A stretch of DNA of 57,683 nt from Lingula anatina (Eukaryota; Brachiopoda; Lingulata; Lingulida; Lingulidae), in NCBI RefSeq assembly GCF_001039355.2, contig NW_019775402.1, positions 867,670 through 925,352 of the forward strand, written 5' to 3'. The position numbers were made by a program, and so were the translations under genes. Shown here in pieces: positions 1-11,263 of the stretch; the first letter of the stretch is position 1; every line of letters begins with the position of its first letter. The notes below the pieces were generated by a model. It did no database searches. It saw nothing but the letters and a program-made list of their open reading frames with translations, and had not been told where the DNA came from.

Positions 1-268
1 CACCCCACATAAGGCATGTATAGGGTGTATTGGCTACTATGGTGTAGGCTGGATATACCTTATATGCCAACTAGATCCAGACCCCCCAATGACCAGCTCT
101 ATCCTTAGATAAATGATGGATAACCCTGAAAACAAAATGATCTCATGCTACAGTACCTTTGCACCGTATGTGCATGAAACGCCATCACTGTGTAAACGTT
201 ACAGAACTTTTTGACTACAGGCACAGACGCGACAGGTGCGTCCTCCAATCCAGAATATATTGTACATA
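1..268. repeat. Direct repeat, identical to 5503-5770
   Basis: These 268 bases recur without any mismatch that I can see at 5503-5770; identity stops abruptly after the shared 'tgtacata'. The second copy lies inside the 4.67-8.38 kb duplicated block. That block's other relative (about 55.63 kb) is clearly diverged, so this pair is much younger than the unit duplication, or is an assembly copy. The repeat reaches the window edge and may extend further left. No coding potential is evident. Confidence 0.85.
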
Positions 269-1483
269 ATACTAAAATGGCAGTATGTCTCCTTTCAAGA
301 AAAGAATAAAACATGTCTTCACACGTAACAATAGCACCATTTACACCATCGTCACTGTACGGGTTTGTCAGTGTATTGAATGTGCTAGATGTGAAACTAG
401 CTTCGCTACCACATTGTCCGTACTTCATGATATTATAATATGACCGTCAGCATTACACGATGTTAAATTCAAACCCCGCAGTTATGATAAGTTCACTTGC
501 ACAAGGCGTCTGGGAACCGATAAGATTTTTGGGCCGCTTGCCCAAGTACTTACTCTTTGTATTCATGCAGTTTGATACTAATAGTGTACCAGTGTGAAAA
601 CACTGACATTGATTAGCTTCGAATTATAACGTACGACGCGGTAGCCATCCTGTTGACTTTGGAAAAAATGGTAAAATATTTCAATTAGTTTCTCAGTAAA
701 TTAAAGTGGGCATCAAACAAAAGAATTTTAATTTAACTACAAAAACAATGTGGACTTTTTATTCATCTATTTATGCTGTGTGAGCCCTGTCACGCGTGAC
801 TCCATCTCTCCTTCTACTTAATTCTTATTCATTTATTTGTTAATTTGTTTGTGAAATAAATTATACAAAGGCATTTAATTTCTCTTAAAACAGCATGAGT
901 ATGTTTCTAAAATAAAAAAAAACAAAGTTGGGAGATAAGTTTTATTGATAAAGAAGAACAAACATAATCACACAGCAAAATATAGCTATGATGTTATCAT
1001 TTTATTTTTAAATTTAAAAAAATTAATTTAAATTTATTTATTTATTTATTTATTTAATTTTTAATTTAATTTTAAAATGTTCACTTCAGACTGATGTCCA
1101 CACCGCTGATACGAACGTGGTGACGATAGATGGCATTACAAAATAAAACAAGCCTGAATGATGCTAATTCCTAAAAGTATGAATTGCTAAATAAATTATG
1201 CATTAACAATTTACTTGTACGCTTCAAATCAATCTTTTGTTACTGTTACCCTTTTCAGTATCAAACCACCACTACGAAATCCACGCCGACTGTCTCAGAT
1301 GAAAGAGGATTTAAAGACAAGATAAGGACGTGGTTGATTCAAAACTTTTTAAGTTTAAAGGCGAAAAATGTCTGTATTCCTAAATAAAGGACACCTATAT
1401 AGAAACATCTATAATCTGTCACTTTTTAAAGTAACTTAAAAGTAATAATATTTTTTTACGATTCTACTTGACTTATAGGCTGT
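269..1483. other. Non-coding; resembles the 3' flank of the acyl-CoA synthetase copies
   Basis: About 316-790 is similar to 24003-24490, the flank downstream of synthetase copy A. About 793-1140 is similar to 48755-49080, downstream of synthetase copy B. The arrangement 'synthetase 3' flank followed by minus-strand TRIM-like gene' is therefore repeated here, although no synthetase coding sequence is visible in the window start. An A/T-rich low-complexity tract occupies roughly 1018-1072. I see no gene. Confidence 0.6.
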
Positions 1484-1689
1484 ATTCCCAGAGCTTTTAG
1501 ATCGATCTATCCCCGCGGGGAGTCTCGATCACTAGATTACTGTCAGATAATCCGGCTTAAATGTCCGTCCCGCCTACAACAAGCTGTAAGGGGGTAATTA
1601 ACTTTCGTGTCCGCTCGGCTGACAGCTATATAGCGTGAACCCCCAGGGAGTTGGGTCGATCTAAGGTAGATCGATCTAATCTCTGGAAA
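1484..1689. mobile_element. MITE-like element with CCAGAG inverted termini (copy 1)
   Basis: The element is about 205 bp. Both ends carry an inverted repeat beginning CCAGAG and running into TTAGATCGATCTA. The interior holds the words 'cggcttaa', 'gtcccgcctac' and 'aagggggtaattaac', and it has no ORF. A second copy with the same interior lies at 31661-31873. Size, inverted termini and lack of coding sequence fit a non-autonomous DNA transposon. The superfamily is not assigned because no clear target duplication was found. Confidence 0.6.
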
Positions 1690-1994
1690 TGTGGTCATAA
1701 TCTTTGCCCGACTCACATATCTTCCGAAATCTTAGAATCAAATTAAAATTGTTTGGAATTAGGCAAATATATACAGTTTCTAGCAGTGAAAGAACTGGGA
1801 TATGGTCTCACAGTATTATATCTATAAAAATATACATATCTAATATTCAAGTTCAATATGTGATATTCATTTACAGGTATGATCATATGCAGATCAAGTA
1901 TGTAAACATTATCTTCAATACACGCGGCGGTTTTCAGATTGAAGGCTGGGCGTCTATTTTGATCACAGACCAGGAATAAATAACATCATATGTG

Positions 1995-4595
1995 TTATTT
2001 ATACTTGTATGTCTTGATCCATCCGTCATCTTGAACTACCACGAGGTGCCCTTCCTGGTTGATGCACACGTCCTTGGGTCCCCACAGTCCATCCATGGCT
2101 GTCAACACATATCGCATGAACTGACCAGCAGGAGACACCTGGTGGATGTTGTCAGCATTGAGATCGGAGATAAATATAGTTCCATCTTCATCCACATAGA
2201 CACCCTGTGAACCCTTCATGACGCCCTCTCCACCGTACGTGTACTGTAGCTGACCCTCAGGTGTGTAGACACGTATACAGCGGTCATTGGGATCTGATAC
2301 TATGACGTCACCACTGGGTGTGGTTGTTATGTACTTGGCATATTGTACTGGTTTTGATGAGGTGTCAGTGAATACCCTGATCTGTGTACCGTCAGCATGA
2401 TATACCATTACATTACCACATGTGTCTGTACTAGAATCTATCACGACCATGTGACCTTCGTGGTTCACTGTAATACGACCAGGTGTGCTGCACTTGAACG
2501 ATGATTTCACAACACCGTCTTTAGTGTATATCCTCACTTCCTGTGTACTGCCGTCCCATACAGTAGCTGCTATTGTACCATCACGTAGTACTGTCAGTCC
2601 ATTCAGTCCCGTAACCTTGATCTCCTTCTTGATGTCTCCTGTGGAGGAACAGATGATGATACGACGCTGGGTTTTATCAGCAATACACCCCGTCCCCATC
2701 ACGACGTCACCACCAGACATGCTGTCCACAGCTATCGGCCATTCCTTTGGGTCTTTGGAACACTGCAATTGGTGTTGTGTGATCAATGTCGGCGTGATCT
2801 CTCCTATAACCACTGCACCCATTGCCTGCTGTATGGCTGTTTTTACTACAGTGTTGGTCCGAAACATTAGGACCGGCACGGGAGAGGTGGGGGAATGAGT
2901 CTCCAAAATTTCCTTTAGTGAAGTCTCCCATTCCTCGTGATTTTTAACTACACTTGAGACGGAAGCGTCATTCACCATATTTTCATAGGCTTTAAGTTGT
3001 TTTTCAAGGGATGCTATTTTATTGGTAATTTGCAGCTGAAATTTTAAATCAAAATATGATTTGTCTACACTGTCTTTGGCTTCTTCAGCACATGTTTTCA
3101 CCAGCTTGCAAAGTTTGTCTTCTCGTGTCTCAATAGCCTGTCTGGCGAGTTGTCTTTGCCTGTCCAAGTCGGTGAGTCGTTTCTTTTCTTCTTTTTCTAT
3201 CGAAGATTTGTTGAGAGTTATATCTTTGATTTCAATAATAACCCTGTTAACTTTAAGTTTCAAGTCCTCGGCCGCTGTTATTGCGTCTATACAAGCGTCG
3301 GCGTGTCCTTTGTGTGTGTCCACCATACATCGCTCACAGACAAGGACGTCACATTGGGGACAGTAGGAGTTAAGATAAATGGATGGGTGTACCTGACATT
3401 TGTTTGAGGCTGCAGCTGTTAATTCCCTCAATCTGTGCTTTTTCGAGACCCTTGCCCTCCTGTGACTGCCGGCACACGTAGAACACATGAGTTGGTTACA
3501 GTCCAAACACACGGAGGTGGCAGGGGATTTACTGTCTTCTGGACACACGTCACACAAACCTAGAATTAGAATAAATAATAAGTGTATATCGTTAATAATG
3601 GTTACAAATCTTATGCGTTAGTAATGCACAAAACGGATATCTACATAAATTTGCTACATGATTGAAACATAGATGAGAGCATTTATCGTTGTCTTAACAC
3701 TGTCATACGCTTGTATAAGTTGAATGAACGGATAACCTTGCTTTTAACGAAACGAGGAAAGGGACACTTTTTACTGCCAAGAAATTCAAATAATTTATAA
3801 CACATTTTACTAAGTATGTTGTAAGTGAAAAATCGTTTAGGCCTATAACATTTCTTAAATTGTATTTCAATGTTTGTTCGGAATGGAAAGTTTCTGCAAG
3901 CCCTCAGCGAGCTATGACCAAACTTACATTATGCATATAATTTATGAACGATTACAATTCCATATTTATTAATACGGATGTAAACACATCACTGAATAGA
4001 ACCAGATCATTGCAATACAATTGGTATTAGGCTATATATTTACCTGTTTCACCACTTTGTCTTAAAACATAAGCTAGGTAGTCTTGTCCATATTCTTCTC
4101 CTAAAATTTTACGGAAACAATCTCTTAAGAGATCATTACGAAAATCATACTTAAAGAAACAATTATTTTTACGCTACCCCACCGCTACCACTAAAATATG
4201 AAGAGTTGTTATCCCTTTAAATATACAAGTAAGAACGAAAAAGCATAAATTAGCCATCGCCTTATTGAAATACAGTTGGTATTAGATTATTCACCTGTTC
4301 CATCAGAACTGGTACTTTGTCTTAAACCATTGGCCAAGTAGTCTTGTCCATATTCTTTTAAAAGTTTGAGGAAACGATCAAATGCGCCCTGATGTGAAGA
4401 GTTTATCACGGAATCTAGCAGATGTTTTATGGCATCTTTTGTCGCTGGTTTACTCTCCACAATCTGGCGATCTCTCTCCTCAATGACGCCATCTTGGTAC
4501 AGGTGTTCAACAAGCCCTGTACTCCTCGGGTCTGTCAGGTTGTTGACCAGGTAGACATACTGCTGTCTGATCCTCTTCTTTTGATCTTCATTCAT
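1995..4595 (-). CDS. CARD - B-box - coiled coil - NHL propeller protein, copy 1 (RING-less TRIM-like)
   Basis: Two exons on the minus strand: 4295-4595 (CARD) and 1995-3559, giving about 621 aa. The donor (ACAG|gtgaat) and acceptor (ttctag|GTTTGTG) join in phase to read DGTGLCDVCP. Residues 1-95 form a CARD-type death fold. B-box 1 begins at the CDVC motif (about 103-145). B-box 2 (CQVH, CPQC, CERC, HKGH) spans about 150-190. A Lys/Glu-rich coiled coil follows (about 190-320). The last 250 residues are NHL-type propeller repeats with recurring DGT, VSDP and ISDL motifs. Start MNEDQKK is chosen because tttcag|AGTCATCATG resembles an acceptor ending a 5'-UTR intron. TRIM-NHL proteins normally begin with a RING E3 domain; none is seen here. 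A role as cytosolic innate-immune adaptor or receptor is inference. Confidence 0.85.
4044..4147 (-). pseudogene. Relic of a second CARD exon (3' half) inside the intron of copy 1
   Basis: On the minus strand this stretch reads through YDFRNDLLRDCFRKILG and then EEYGQDYLAYVLRQSGETG. It matches the C-terminal helices of the neighbouring CARD exon (KEYGQDYLANGLRQ). It keeps a good donor (ACAG|gtaaata) in the same phase as the functional CARD exon. A possible acceptor (tttctttaag) precedes it, but that acceptor would need a phase-0 partner that I do not see, and the N-terminal CARD helices are missing. The likeliest reading is a decayed duplicate exon; a cassette exon cannot be excluded. Introns of the other two copies show no such relic. 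Confidence 0.6.
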
Positions 4596-5062
4596 GATGA
4601 CTCTGAAATACATATCGGAAACTTGCAGAGCATGCACTTTACGTTATACCCACACAGAACTTTATAGTCTGATATAACAAATGTCACCCCATTTTTATAA
4701 GGCGTTGCTACTATTCTTAATTCTAAACCTCTGGATCACAATCACTTGCATTTTTAGTGTCACAAGAGCCTTGTGCTTTTAATATGTGATGCTCTTCTTC
4801 ATTCAAGTCACTCTCATTAGTTTAAAGGGGCAGGCAAATCGATAAATGTGCCACATAGTTATTGAAATGTTATAAGAAACTTCTCTAAAATTACTTATCT
4901 TCAATCATCACCATTACCATTAAATGTGCATAATATTTGGCAAAACGCGATTTCGGCTTCTTTCCTCCCCCTCATTTTTTTTCTGTTCTATGCATTCAGT
5001 TTAACATTCAGCTGTCTTAGACGATGCTTACGCTTAATTCATTTACTGCGAGCGCACCTTTC

Positions 5063-5136
5063 ACTACTACTACTGCTGCTGCTGCTGCTGCTACTACTAC
5101 TTCTACTACTACTATTATTATTATTATTATTATTAT
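5063..5136. repeat. Trinucleotide microsatellite (ACT/GCT/TTA)
   Basis: The tract consists of consecutive ACT, CTG/GCT and TTA triplets. It generates artificial poly-Leu and poly-Thr/Ile reading frames that are not genes. Confidence 0.95.
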
Positions 5137-5292
5137 CAGGGCTACCAAACCAGATCAAACCAGTATATCCATTGCATTATTCCATTTGACCGCAATGCAA
5201 GGTCTCAAAACGTTAACTTCAAATTTACATACAACACTGATCTAAAAGGTTGTCCCAACCCCTTTCCAAGTAATGTAGGCGATGTATGCGAG

Positions 5293-5475
5293 CTGACAGT
5301 GGTCAACGGGAACTTTATCACAGACCCATGCATCCAAGTACCGGAGAGGACATTTAAGGAATTATTATAGAATGTATCTTTTGGGACCATGATCACCCAG
5401 TTATGTTTTCAGCATGACAATGCTACTCCACGTACAACCAATGCAACTGTTGACTGGTTATATGCGAACCATATC
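5293..5475 (+). pseudogene. Degraded Tc1/mariner transposase fragment
   Basis: In one frame the stretch reads LTVVNGNFITD, an in-frame stop, then CFQHDNATPRTTNATVDWLY. This resembles the part of Tc1/mariner DDE transposases around the second catalytic Asp (family form QHDNA.PH). It has an internal stop and lacks the downstream Glu motif, so it is dead. The corresponding place in the partner block (about 55.5 kb) lacks it, so it arrived after the block duplication or was lost from the partner. It belongs to a different lineage from the element at 53070-54728, whose motif is QDDCATPH. Confidence 0.55.
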
Positions 5476-6956
5476 TAAATCTCCCCCCCCCCCCCAATGA
5501 CGCACCCCACATAAGGCATGTATAGGGTGTATTGGCTACTATGGTGTAGGCTGGATATACCTTATATGCCAACTAGATCCAGACCCCCCAATGACCAGCT
5601 CTATCCTTAGATAAATGATGGATAACCCTGAAAACAAAATGATCTCATGCTACAGTACCTTTGCACCGTATGTGCATGAAACGCCATCACTGTGTAAACG
5701 TTACAGAACTTTTTGACTACAGGCACAGACGCGACAGGTGCGTCCTCCAATCCAGAATATATTGTACATAGTACAAAAATATGGCTTTTGTATCACTTTA
5801 GGCATTGCATTAGGGGTGACTTTTTTCGTAGGGGCGTGTAGAACGATTACAATAAACGACTTCGAATCTACAAACATATCTCTTAAAAGCGACCAAAAAA
5901 GTTATGAATTCATGAAATTTCACGAAAAACAATAATTAGTTCGAAAATTACGCCAACAAAAATGTACCTGGAAACGTACACAGAAGACGACCCCACCCAG
6001 TAGGAATAGAGTTAAACCGCCGCTACGGGGAAAGCTACGTGGCAATTGTTTGTTCTACAAGGGGTAATTGCTTTTCCTCAGATAGCCTTTTAATGACAAA
6101 GAAACTTCTGGCTCGTTATAACTTGTGAAATATCATGGTACCTACATTGTGGATCAAATTTTGGTTCAGAGCAGACCTTCTCCCGAACACCCCCGGCTGC
6201 GTGCCTGGTTATCAAATATACTCTCGATGCATATCTTCTAGAAGCTACGTAAACACCTTAACAAATCTTAACAAAGGATTTGCGTTGCATTGTGGGTTCT
6301 TAACCCCAGTTGTCTTCACAACAGGTCACAATCTGTGGGGGATGTTGTTCTAGCTGTGTCACATGTTGGTGGGAAAGCGGCTGAATAAAAATATCAGTAA
6401 ATATTTTGTCGCCGGCATACAAATATTCTTTCCACAAAAGTACGCCTCAAAAATTGATATTCGTTTACAAACACCCGTACTAAGTGAAACAGGGATATAA
6501 CGGGTAGAAAAAACATGTCATTACTGAGTACGCATTTTCAACTGGGGCCTATATCTGCATATTCATGAGTTCAATCAGTGACCTATTTTATCCAATCCTT
6601 AATCTAGGTCAGACTAGGTCAAACATGTTACAACAATACAGCCAATCTAACCTGCATCGCATTATATTCTTACTGATTTAATTTCAGTGTACAATCTGTT
6701 AAATCGGAATACTTTATGAGTGAATAAATATAAATCAAAATTATGAATGCAAAGCATAAAAGTATTTACTTGAACATATTTATTATGTTCTCCTCAGTTA
6801 CGGAATAACAACTTACATTTATATCCCATTTTGGAAAATCAATGTACATTCTTCTTAAAAGCTAATAATAGGAGCACGTACTGTAATAATAAAAAACCTT
6901 GTGCACTTTTAACTCCTCTCCGGTATTTTCAATATATTTAAATTATATATTTATAT

Positions 6957-8106
6957 TGTAACGGATTTTATGTTGGTACTTCAGTCCGTACAGTATTAAA
7001 AGGGATTCGTCATTGTTTTAAAGGTTCAAATCCAAGAAACAAACTGCTGATGTAAAAAGGTTCAAAATGTTTATTAAAATCCAACAAAATGCAATGTGGT
7101 AATAATGCCCACTCTGATATTCAGTTATTGTCTTTAAGTCCACGTTAAATATGTGTCCTTTGGATATATTCAGTTAATGTCCAGTTTTAGTTCTGCATAA
7201 ACTTCCAATCGGTGGGAGACTGTGACAGCAGTGGCTCCTCTTCTACCGGCCCACAGCTACAAGTGCCAACACGGTGCGCACCTTTGGGAGAGTCTAAGCG
7301 GTAGACTTCCCTCCTTCAATCAACGACTTAGGGTGCTGGCACGGCGCACACCCTCGGGACAGCTTGCTTCCCGTTTTCCAACCAACCACTTGCCTAGAGT
7401 TCCGACACGACCCGGACTCTCCGACCAATCACCTACTTAGCGTTCTGTCACGGCAGAAACCCACGGGAGAGCCCAACTTCCCGTTCTCCGTCCAGCCACC
7501 TGCTAGGGGTCTCGACACGGCGTAAACCTTGCGACAAACCACCTGCCTTGGGTTCCGTCACGGCACGAACCCACGGGAGAGCCCAACTTCCCGTTCTCCG
7601 TCCAGCCACCTGCTAAGGGTCCCGACACAGCGTAAACCCTGCGACACCAACCAACAGCTAAGGGTCCCGACACGGCGTGAACCCTGCGACACCAACCAAC
7701 TGCTTTTACTACCGCCCCAGTGAACCTGCCAGAGAGAACAAGTCCTCTCAATCGGAACCTCGAGTGTAGCTCTACTGCGTCTGGGAATCTTCACCCAACG
7801 AGTGCTTGACAGCTGAAAATGGGGTGGATGGTGGCTCTTACCCAGGGGGTTTTTAGACAGGGAGAGAACCACTGCTAAACGTGTTTACACTCACGTGTAA
7901 CTACCGTTTAGCAGAAAAGTCGAGTTTTCTGAAATTCTTCTGAATCTCCGCAATAGATATTTACAGGGCTTATTACAACAGCACTGGTACATTGAAAATG
8001 AATAAATTATACATTAACTAAGTTTAAATATTCAGCGCATGAGTCAAATGCACTTAAAGGCACTTTTTTCTGTGTTCACAATAATTTAATTGAAATTTTC
8101 ATTACA
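6957..8106. mobile_element. Solo-LTR-like element with ATAT target duplication
   Basis: The 1150-bp insertion begins TGTAACGG and ends ATTACA, giving a 5-base inverted terminus (TGTAA/TTACA) typical of LTRs. It is flanked by ATAT at 6953-6956 and 8107-8110. The partner block shows the uninterrupted site near 57370. No gag or pol frame is present, so a solo LTR is the simplest call. A non-autonomous TIR element is the alternative, because the flanking AT-rich bases extend the inverted match. The interior carries GC-rich subrepeats at about 7330-7705. Confidence 0.65.
7330..7705. repeat. GC-rich imperfect subrepeats inside the LTR-like element
   Basis: The phrase 'agggtnccgacacggcg-aaccct-gcgacaccaaccaac' recurs with variation about every 40-75 bases, alternating with 'gggagagcccaacttcccg'. 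GGGT...ACCC arms make each unit potentially hairpin-forming. GC content is far above the surroundings. ORFs here on both strands are repeat artefacts. Confidence 0.7.
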
Positions 8107-8774
8107 ATATTTTATATTTAAGCTTACTTGCAGGAGCATCACCTAGGCCTACATGTACTACTACAGGTTGTCTTTTATCCAGTTAGCAATTAAATGTATC
8201 TTACCAGTGTTGTATCTCAAATAATTTATACACCCCAAAAAAAATCATAATGTCATTTTTACATCAGAACAACAGTGTCTTGCAGGTGTTACCACTCTAC
8301 ATAGCAGACTTGTTGTGAAAAGTTCAAGTATATTTATATTTACATCAACTGTGGAGATACATCTGTATACTAGTACATGTGCTAGTACCTCCCTGGCATT
8401 GATATTGGTGACTTTTGACTTCAATTTCATAACACCTCTGTTATCCTCTGTTATCAGTTACAAAAATAAATACGAACAATGGCAATTAAACTTTATAATT
8501 GTTCATAAAATGTTTGGTGACCTAATGCACTATTCATATTTTTTTTTCAATTTAGCCCCAATCTTCTTAGATTTATAATGCAACCTCTTCACATAAAATA
8601 TTGTACCCCAAAATATCCATATTGAGTCTCAATATCAGCAAAAAATGATGAATACCTTTTCAGCAAAAGTCATCAAGACTCAGAATAAATGTCCCCATTT
8701 TGCATAACATATACATGTATACTATTTATAAACTACTACCTATTAATAATAGATATTGACAAACTGAGGCTATG

Positions 8775-8778
<4 letters not shown>

Positions 8779-8860
<82 letters not shown>
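8779..8860. repeat. (AT)n followed by poly(T)
   Basis: An alternating AT run of about 57 bases passes directly into about 25 T residues. This is simple sequence and needs no further explanation. Confidence 0.95.
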
Positions 8861-10959
8861 GTCAAAACTATAACTGTCAAATTATTCTTTAATCACACAT
8901 TACAACGTCTGGCTTTAATCCTACCTACAATGCTTATGCTACTAATACGTGTATTATAGTAATTACTTTCCCATACCGGTAATGACAGTATACGTAGTAA
9001 TACTAGTACTTGTACATATACATAATACATTGTATGAGCTACAAGTACTACTTCCGGGTAGTTTTCCACAGGCAATATCACAAATTACTCAGTACGAATA
9101 TACATATATTTCTCGAAGTAAAAAAAAATCATGATGAAGACAATAAAGAAATATAAATGTTGTTTTAATTGAACGGAGATTTTACCTTTCTCAAACAAAT
9201 GCGTTCAAACTTTCTTTTTTGCTCGATCCTCTGACATCTACCTCACAGATAAAACATGAACTGTCAGGTAGGTCTCTGCTTGAATTGATGCACGTGCCGA
9301 TATAGATCCAATTCTATTCTATAGGTGGACAATGCGTCCTATGCACTGACATGATTTCCCCTACCTGTTCTACCCCTGCATCACTAAGTGCGGGTGTTTG
9401 AAAATTAATATCTATTTCCCAACTTGTGCTATTGTAGAAAGAACTTTAAAATGCCGGCGGCAAAATATTTTTTATTGTTATTACTTCGAAATATTTAAAG
9501 GCATGTTCACCAGTCGGTTTGTGTGTGTGTTCAGATGTAAGTCTGTTCGCACTCTACAGGTCACAATTTTGTTCATATCGCTTTCATTTTTTTCCTGAAC
9601 AGATATCCGGACAAGTATGGGGCTGAACTTTTTTGGGGTCAATCGGTGCATTTAACCGGGTGAAGTAGCCATAAAAACTCTCTTATTTTGTAATGGAAGG
9701 AAGAAAAAAAGCATACCGTACGTAAAAGTTTAATATTTGACACATTTAAGAGTAGACACACTGAAAGTACACCTTAAATACAAAAAGAGAAATTATATTT
9801 CCAACTGCATTAATCAAGGTAAGAGCATTACATTCTGCTGAACGCGATTAAAGGGTAGTAAAATGTATTATAGACAATTTGAGTCCTTTAAAAATACATT
9901 TACTAAGCTACTAACTAATGTTTTAGACATAAATTCTTTAAAATAATTCTAACAATTATTTTAATTTTTAAACTATCAAATAAAAATATGCATGTATTCA
10001 GGCTTACACAATACGAAAGTGTGTAGAATTCCTTGCATCAGCTAACACGGCTCCCTCACACATTAAACATACATGTACGTTGCTGTTGTTGGTTAAGTAG
10101 ATAAAGAAATACTACATAAGCCTTACCCATCTCGCAAGTAAGCGAGGGTTTAACTTTGATTAAAGATAAGAAAGAAAAAATACACAGACAGAATTAACGT
10201 TACACTGAGATATACCAGTTTTCTTTCAAATACTTCACCAGTATATAATTAGCAGGTCTAAATATATGCGGCGTTTTATAAGTCTAATTATATATCTATC
10301 GGTATCTTTTCAAAGTTGATTTTCGTACTCAGAAAAGCGCATTGTATCTATCATATACCCAAGAAAGAGGCAGATCCAAGAGCTGCATCATATCTAAGAT
10401 AGTTTTACACTGTTCAGAACCTGGCATCCAATATTCGTTGACGTGGTCGTAGTGTAGTAAAGTCCATATGATTGTATTGCTGTGTTAAAGCTGCTAATAT
10501 TACAAGTCTCAGCAGGCACAATAGTCCTCCCCCCCCCCTCCCCCATCCAGCAAGCACATTTTCAGCTTATCACAGCTCAGTACCTTAACGGCTGTTCTCA
10601 GCCATGTTAGTAGGGGCAGTTAACAGTGCATTAAAGTTTTAATTTTTGATGTTTAAAAGAGTAGTGGTAATTCTTCTGAAGGACGGAAACCACCAAATAG
10701 GCCCAAATAAACCAGTAACGACCTGCTGTGAATGTGAATACTGAGAAAAATAGTGATCTTAAACTATACTTTATGACATTTAAGCGTGTCGGTTGGGTTA
10801 ACTTTGGTGTAAACTAGATGGCTAGGGTGTCAACTAATGCATATTTTTCCAGAACCAAGGACAAATCTGGTGCAGTGGGGACTTCAGGTGTAGGGAGGTA
10901 CCGAAGAGCAGTGCGTGGGTTTTTTTATTAATTTTGTTGTACTTGTTTACGGGTACCGG
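8861..10959. other. Long non-coding stretch with no recognised gene
   Basis: All reading frames are under about 70 codons and none resembles a known domain. A C-rich run lies at about 10530-10545. The stretch is single copy within the window as far as I can see. It ends where synthetase-like sequence begins, near 10960. Confidence 0.5.
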
Positions 10960-11185
10960 TTGTAAGGCCTCACAACCGGGCAGGTTACTCAAACAGATGT
11001 TATAAAAAGCTGCGTGGAGAAATACCTGGGTCTAATTATTGTTAATATTTATTGAGCAACTGAGATCGACGGGTGGCCTTCAGAAGAGTACACGGCAGAC
11101 AACACAGAGAGTGGCGCCCTCGGGTGGTTTAAAATCCAGGAGGGGGTCGAGGTCAAGGTTGTCGACGACGAGGGCCGGATGGTAC
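10960..11185 (+). pseudogene. Acyl-CoA synthetase fragment, internal exon piece
   Basis: The stretch is nearly identical to 23155-23380 (copy A) and 46046-46272 (copy B), from GLTTGQVTQTDVIKS through the VVDDEGRMV region just before the frameshift site in copy A. The A5 motif (NIYGATE in the relatives) is broken: GGA is TGA at 11053-11055. No ATP-binding or C-terminal part is present. It is followed within 80 bases by the truncated fucosyltransferase, so it is a mis-joined duplicate fragment rather than an exon of a working gene. Confidence 0.85.
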
Positions 11186-11263
11186 TACCCTCTACCAGGG
11201 CGACTGATAGATTTTTACAGATATTCACAGATATGTCTCTAGCTAGATAGATGGTCATTTTGG

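Larger units (their letters stand above)
4673..8380. repeat. Segmental duplication block (partner 54785-57683)
   Basis: The block shares long collinear similarity with 54785-57683: the 'caaatgtcacccca' start, the 'tgtcttagacgatgctta' stretch, the CTCGATGCATATCTT stretch and the 'cacctaggcctacatgtac' stretch. Differences are mostly insertions. This copy gained a solo-LTR-like element (6957-8106) and a transposase fragment (about 5293-5475). The partner gained a MITE (55813-56219). Between 5771 and 6956 I see no gene; the longest frames are short and unsupported. Confidence 0.85.

Noticed and set aside
1704-1979. 91-codon frame conserved at 25659-25934
   Set aside because: Conserved because it is the shared 3' flank of paralogous TRIM-like genes; changes are not codon-biased by eye and there is no ATG start.
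2485-3407. Plus-strand frames of 85-137 codons opposite TRIM-like copy 1 (similar ones opposite copies 2 and 3)
   Set aside because: They are antisense shadows of the conserved B-box/NHL exon; similarity among copies follows from the minus-strand gene.
4926-5245. Frames rich in Leu, Thr or Ile
   Set aside because: Produced entirely by the trinucleotide microsatellite.
7222-7872. Coding repeats (for example RVPTRREPCDTN) in the GC-rich region
   Set aside because: Several frames on both strands are open at once because of the subrepeats, inside an LTR-like insertion; no start context or homology.
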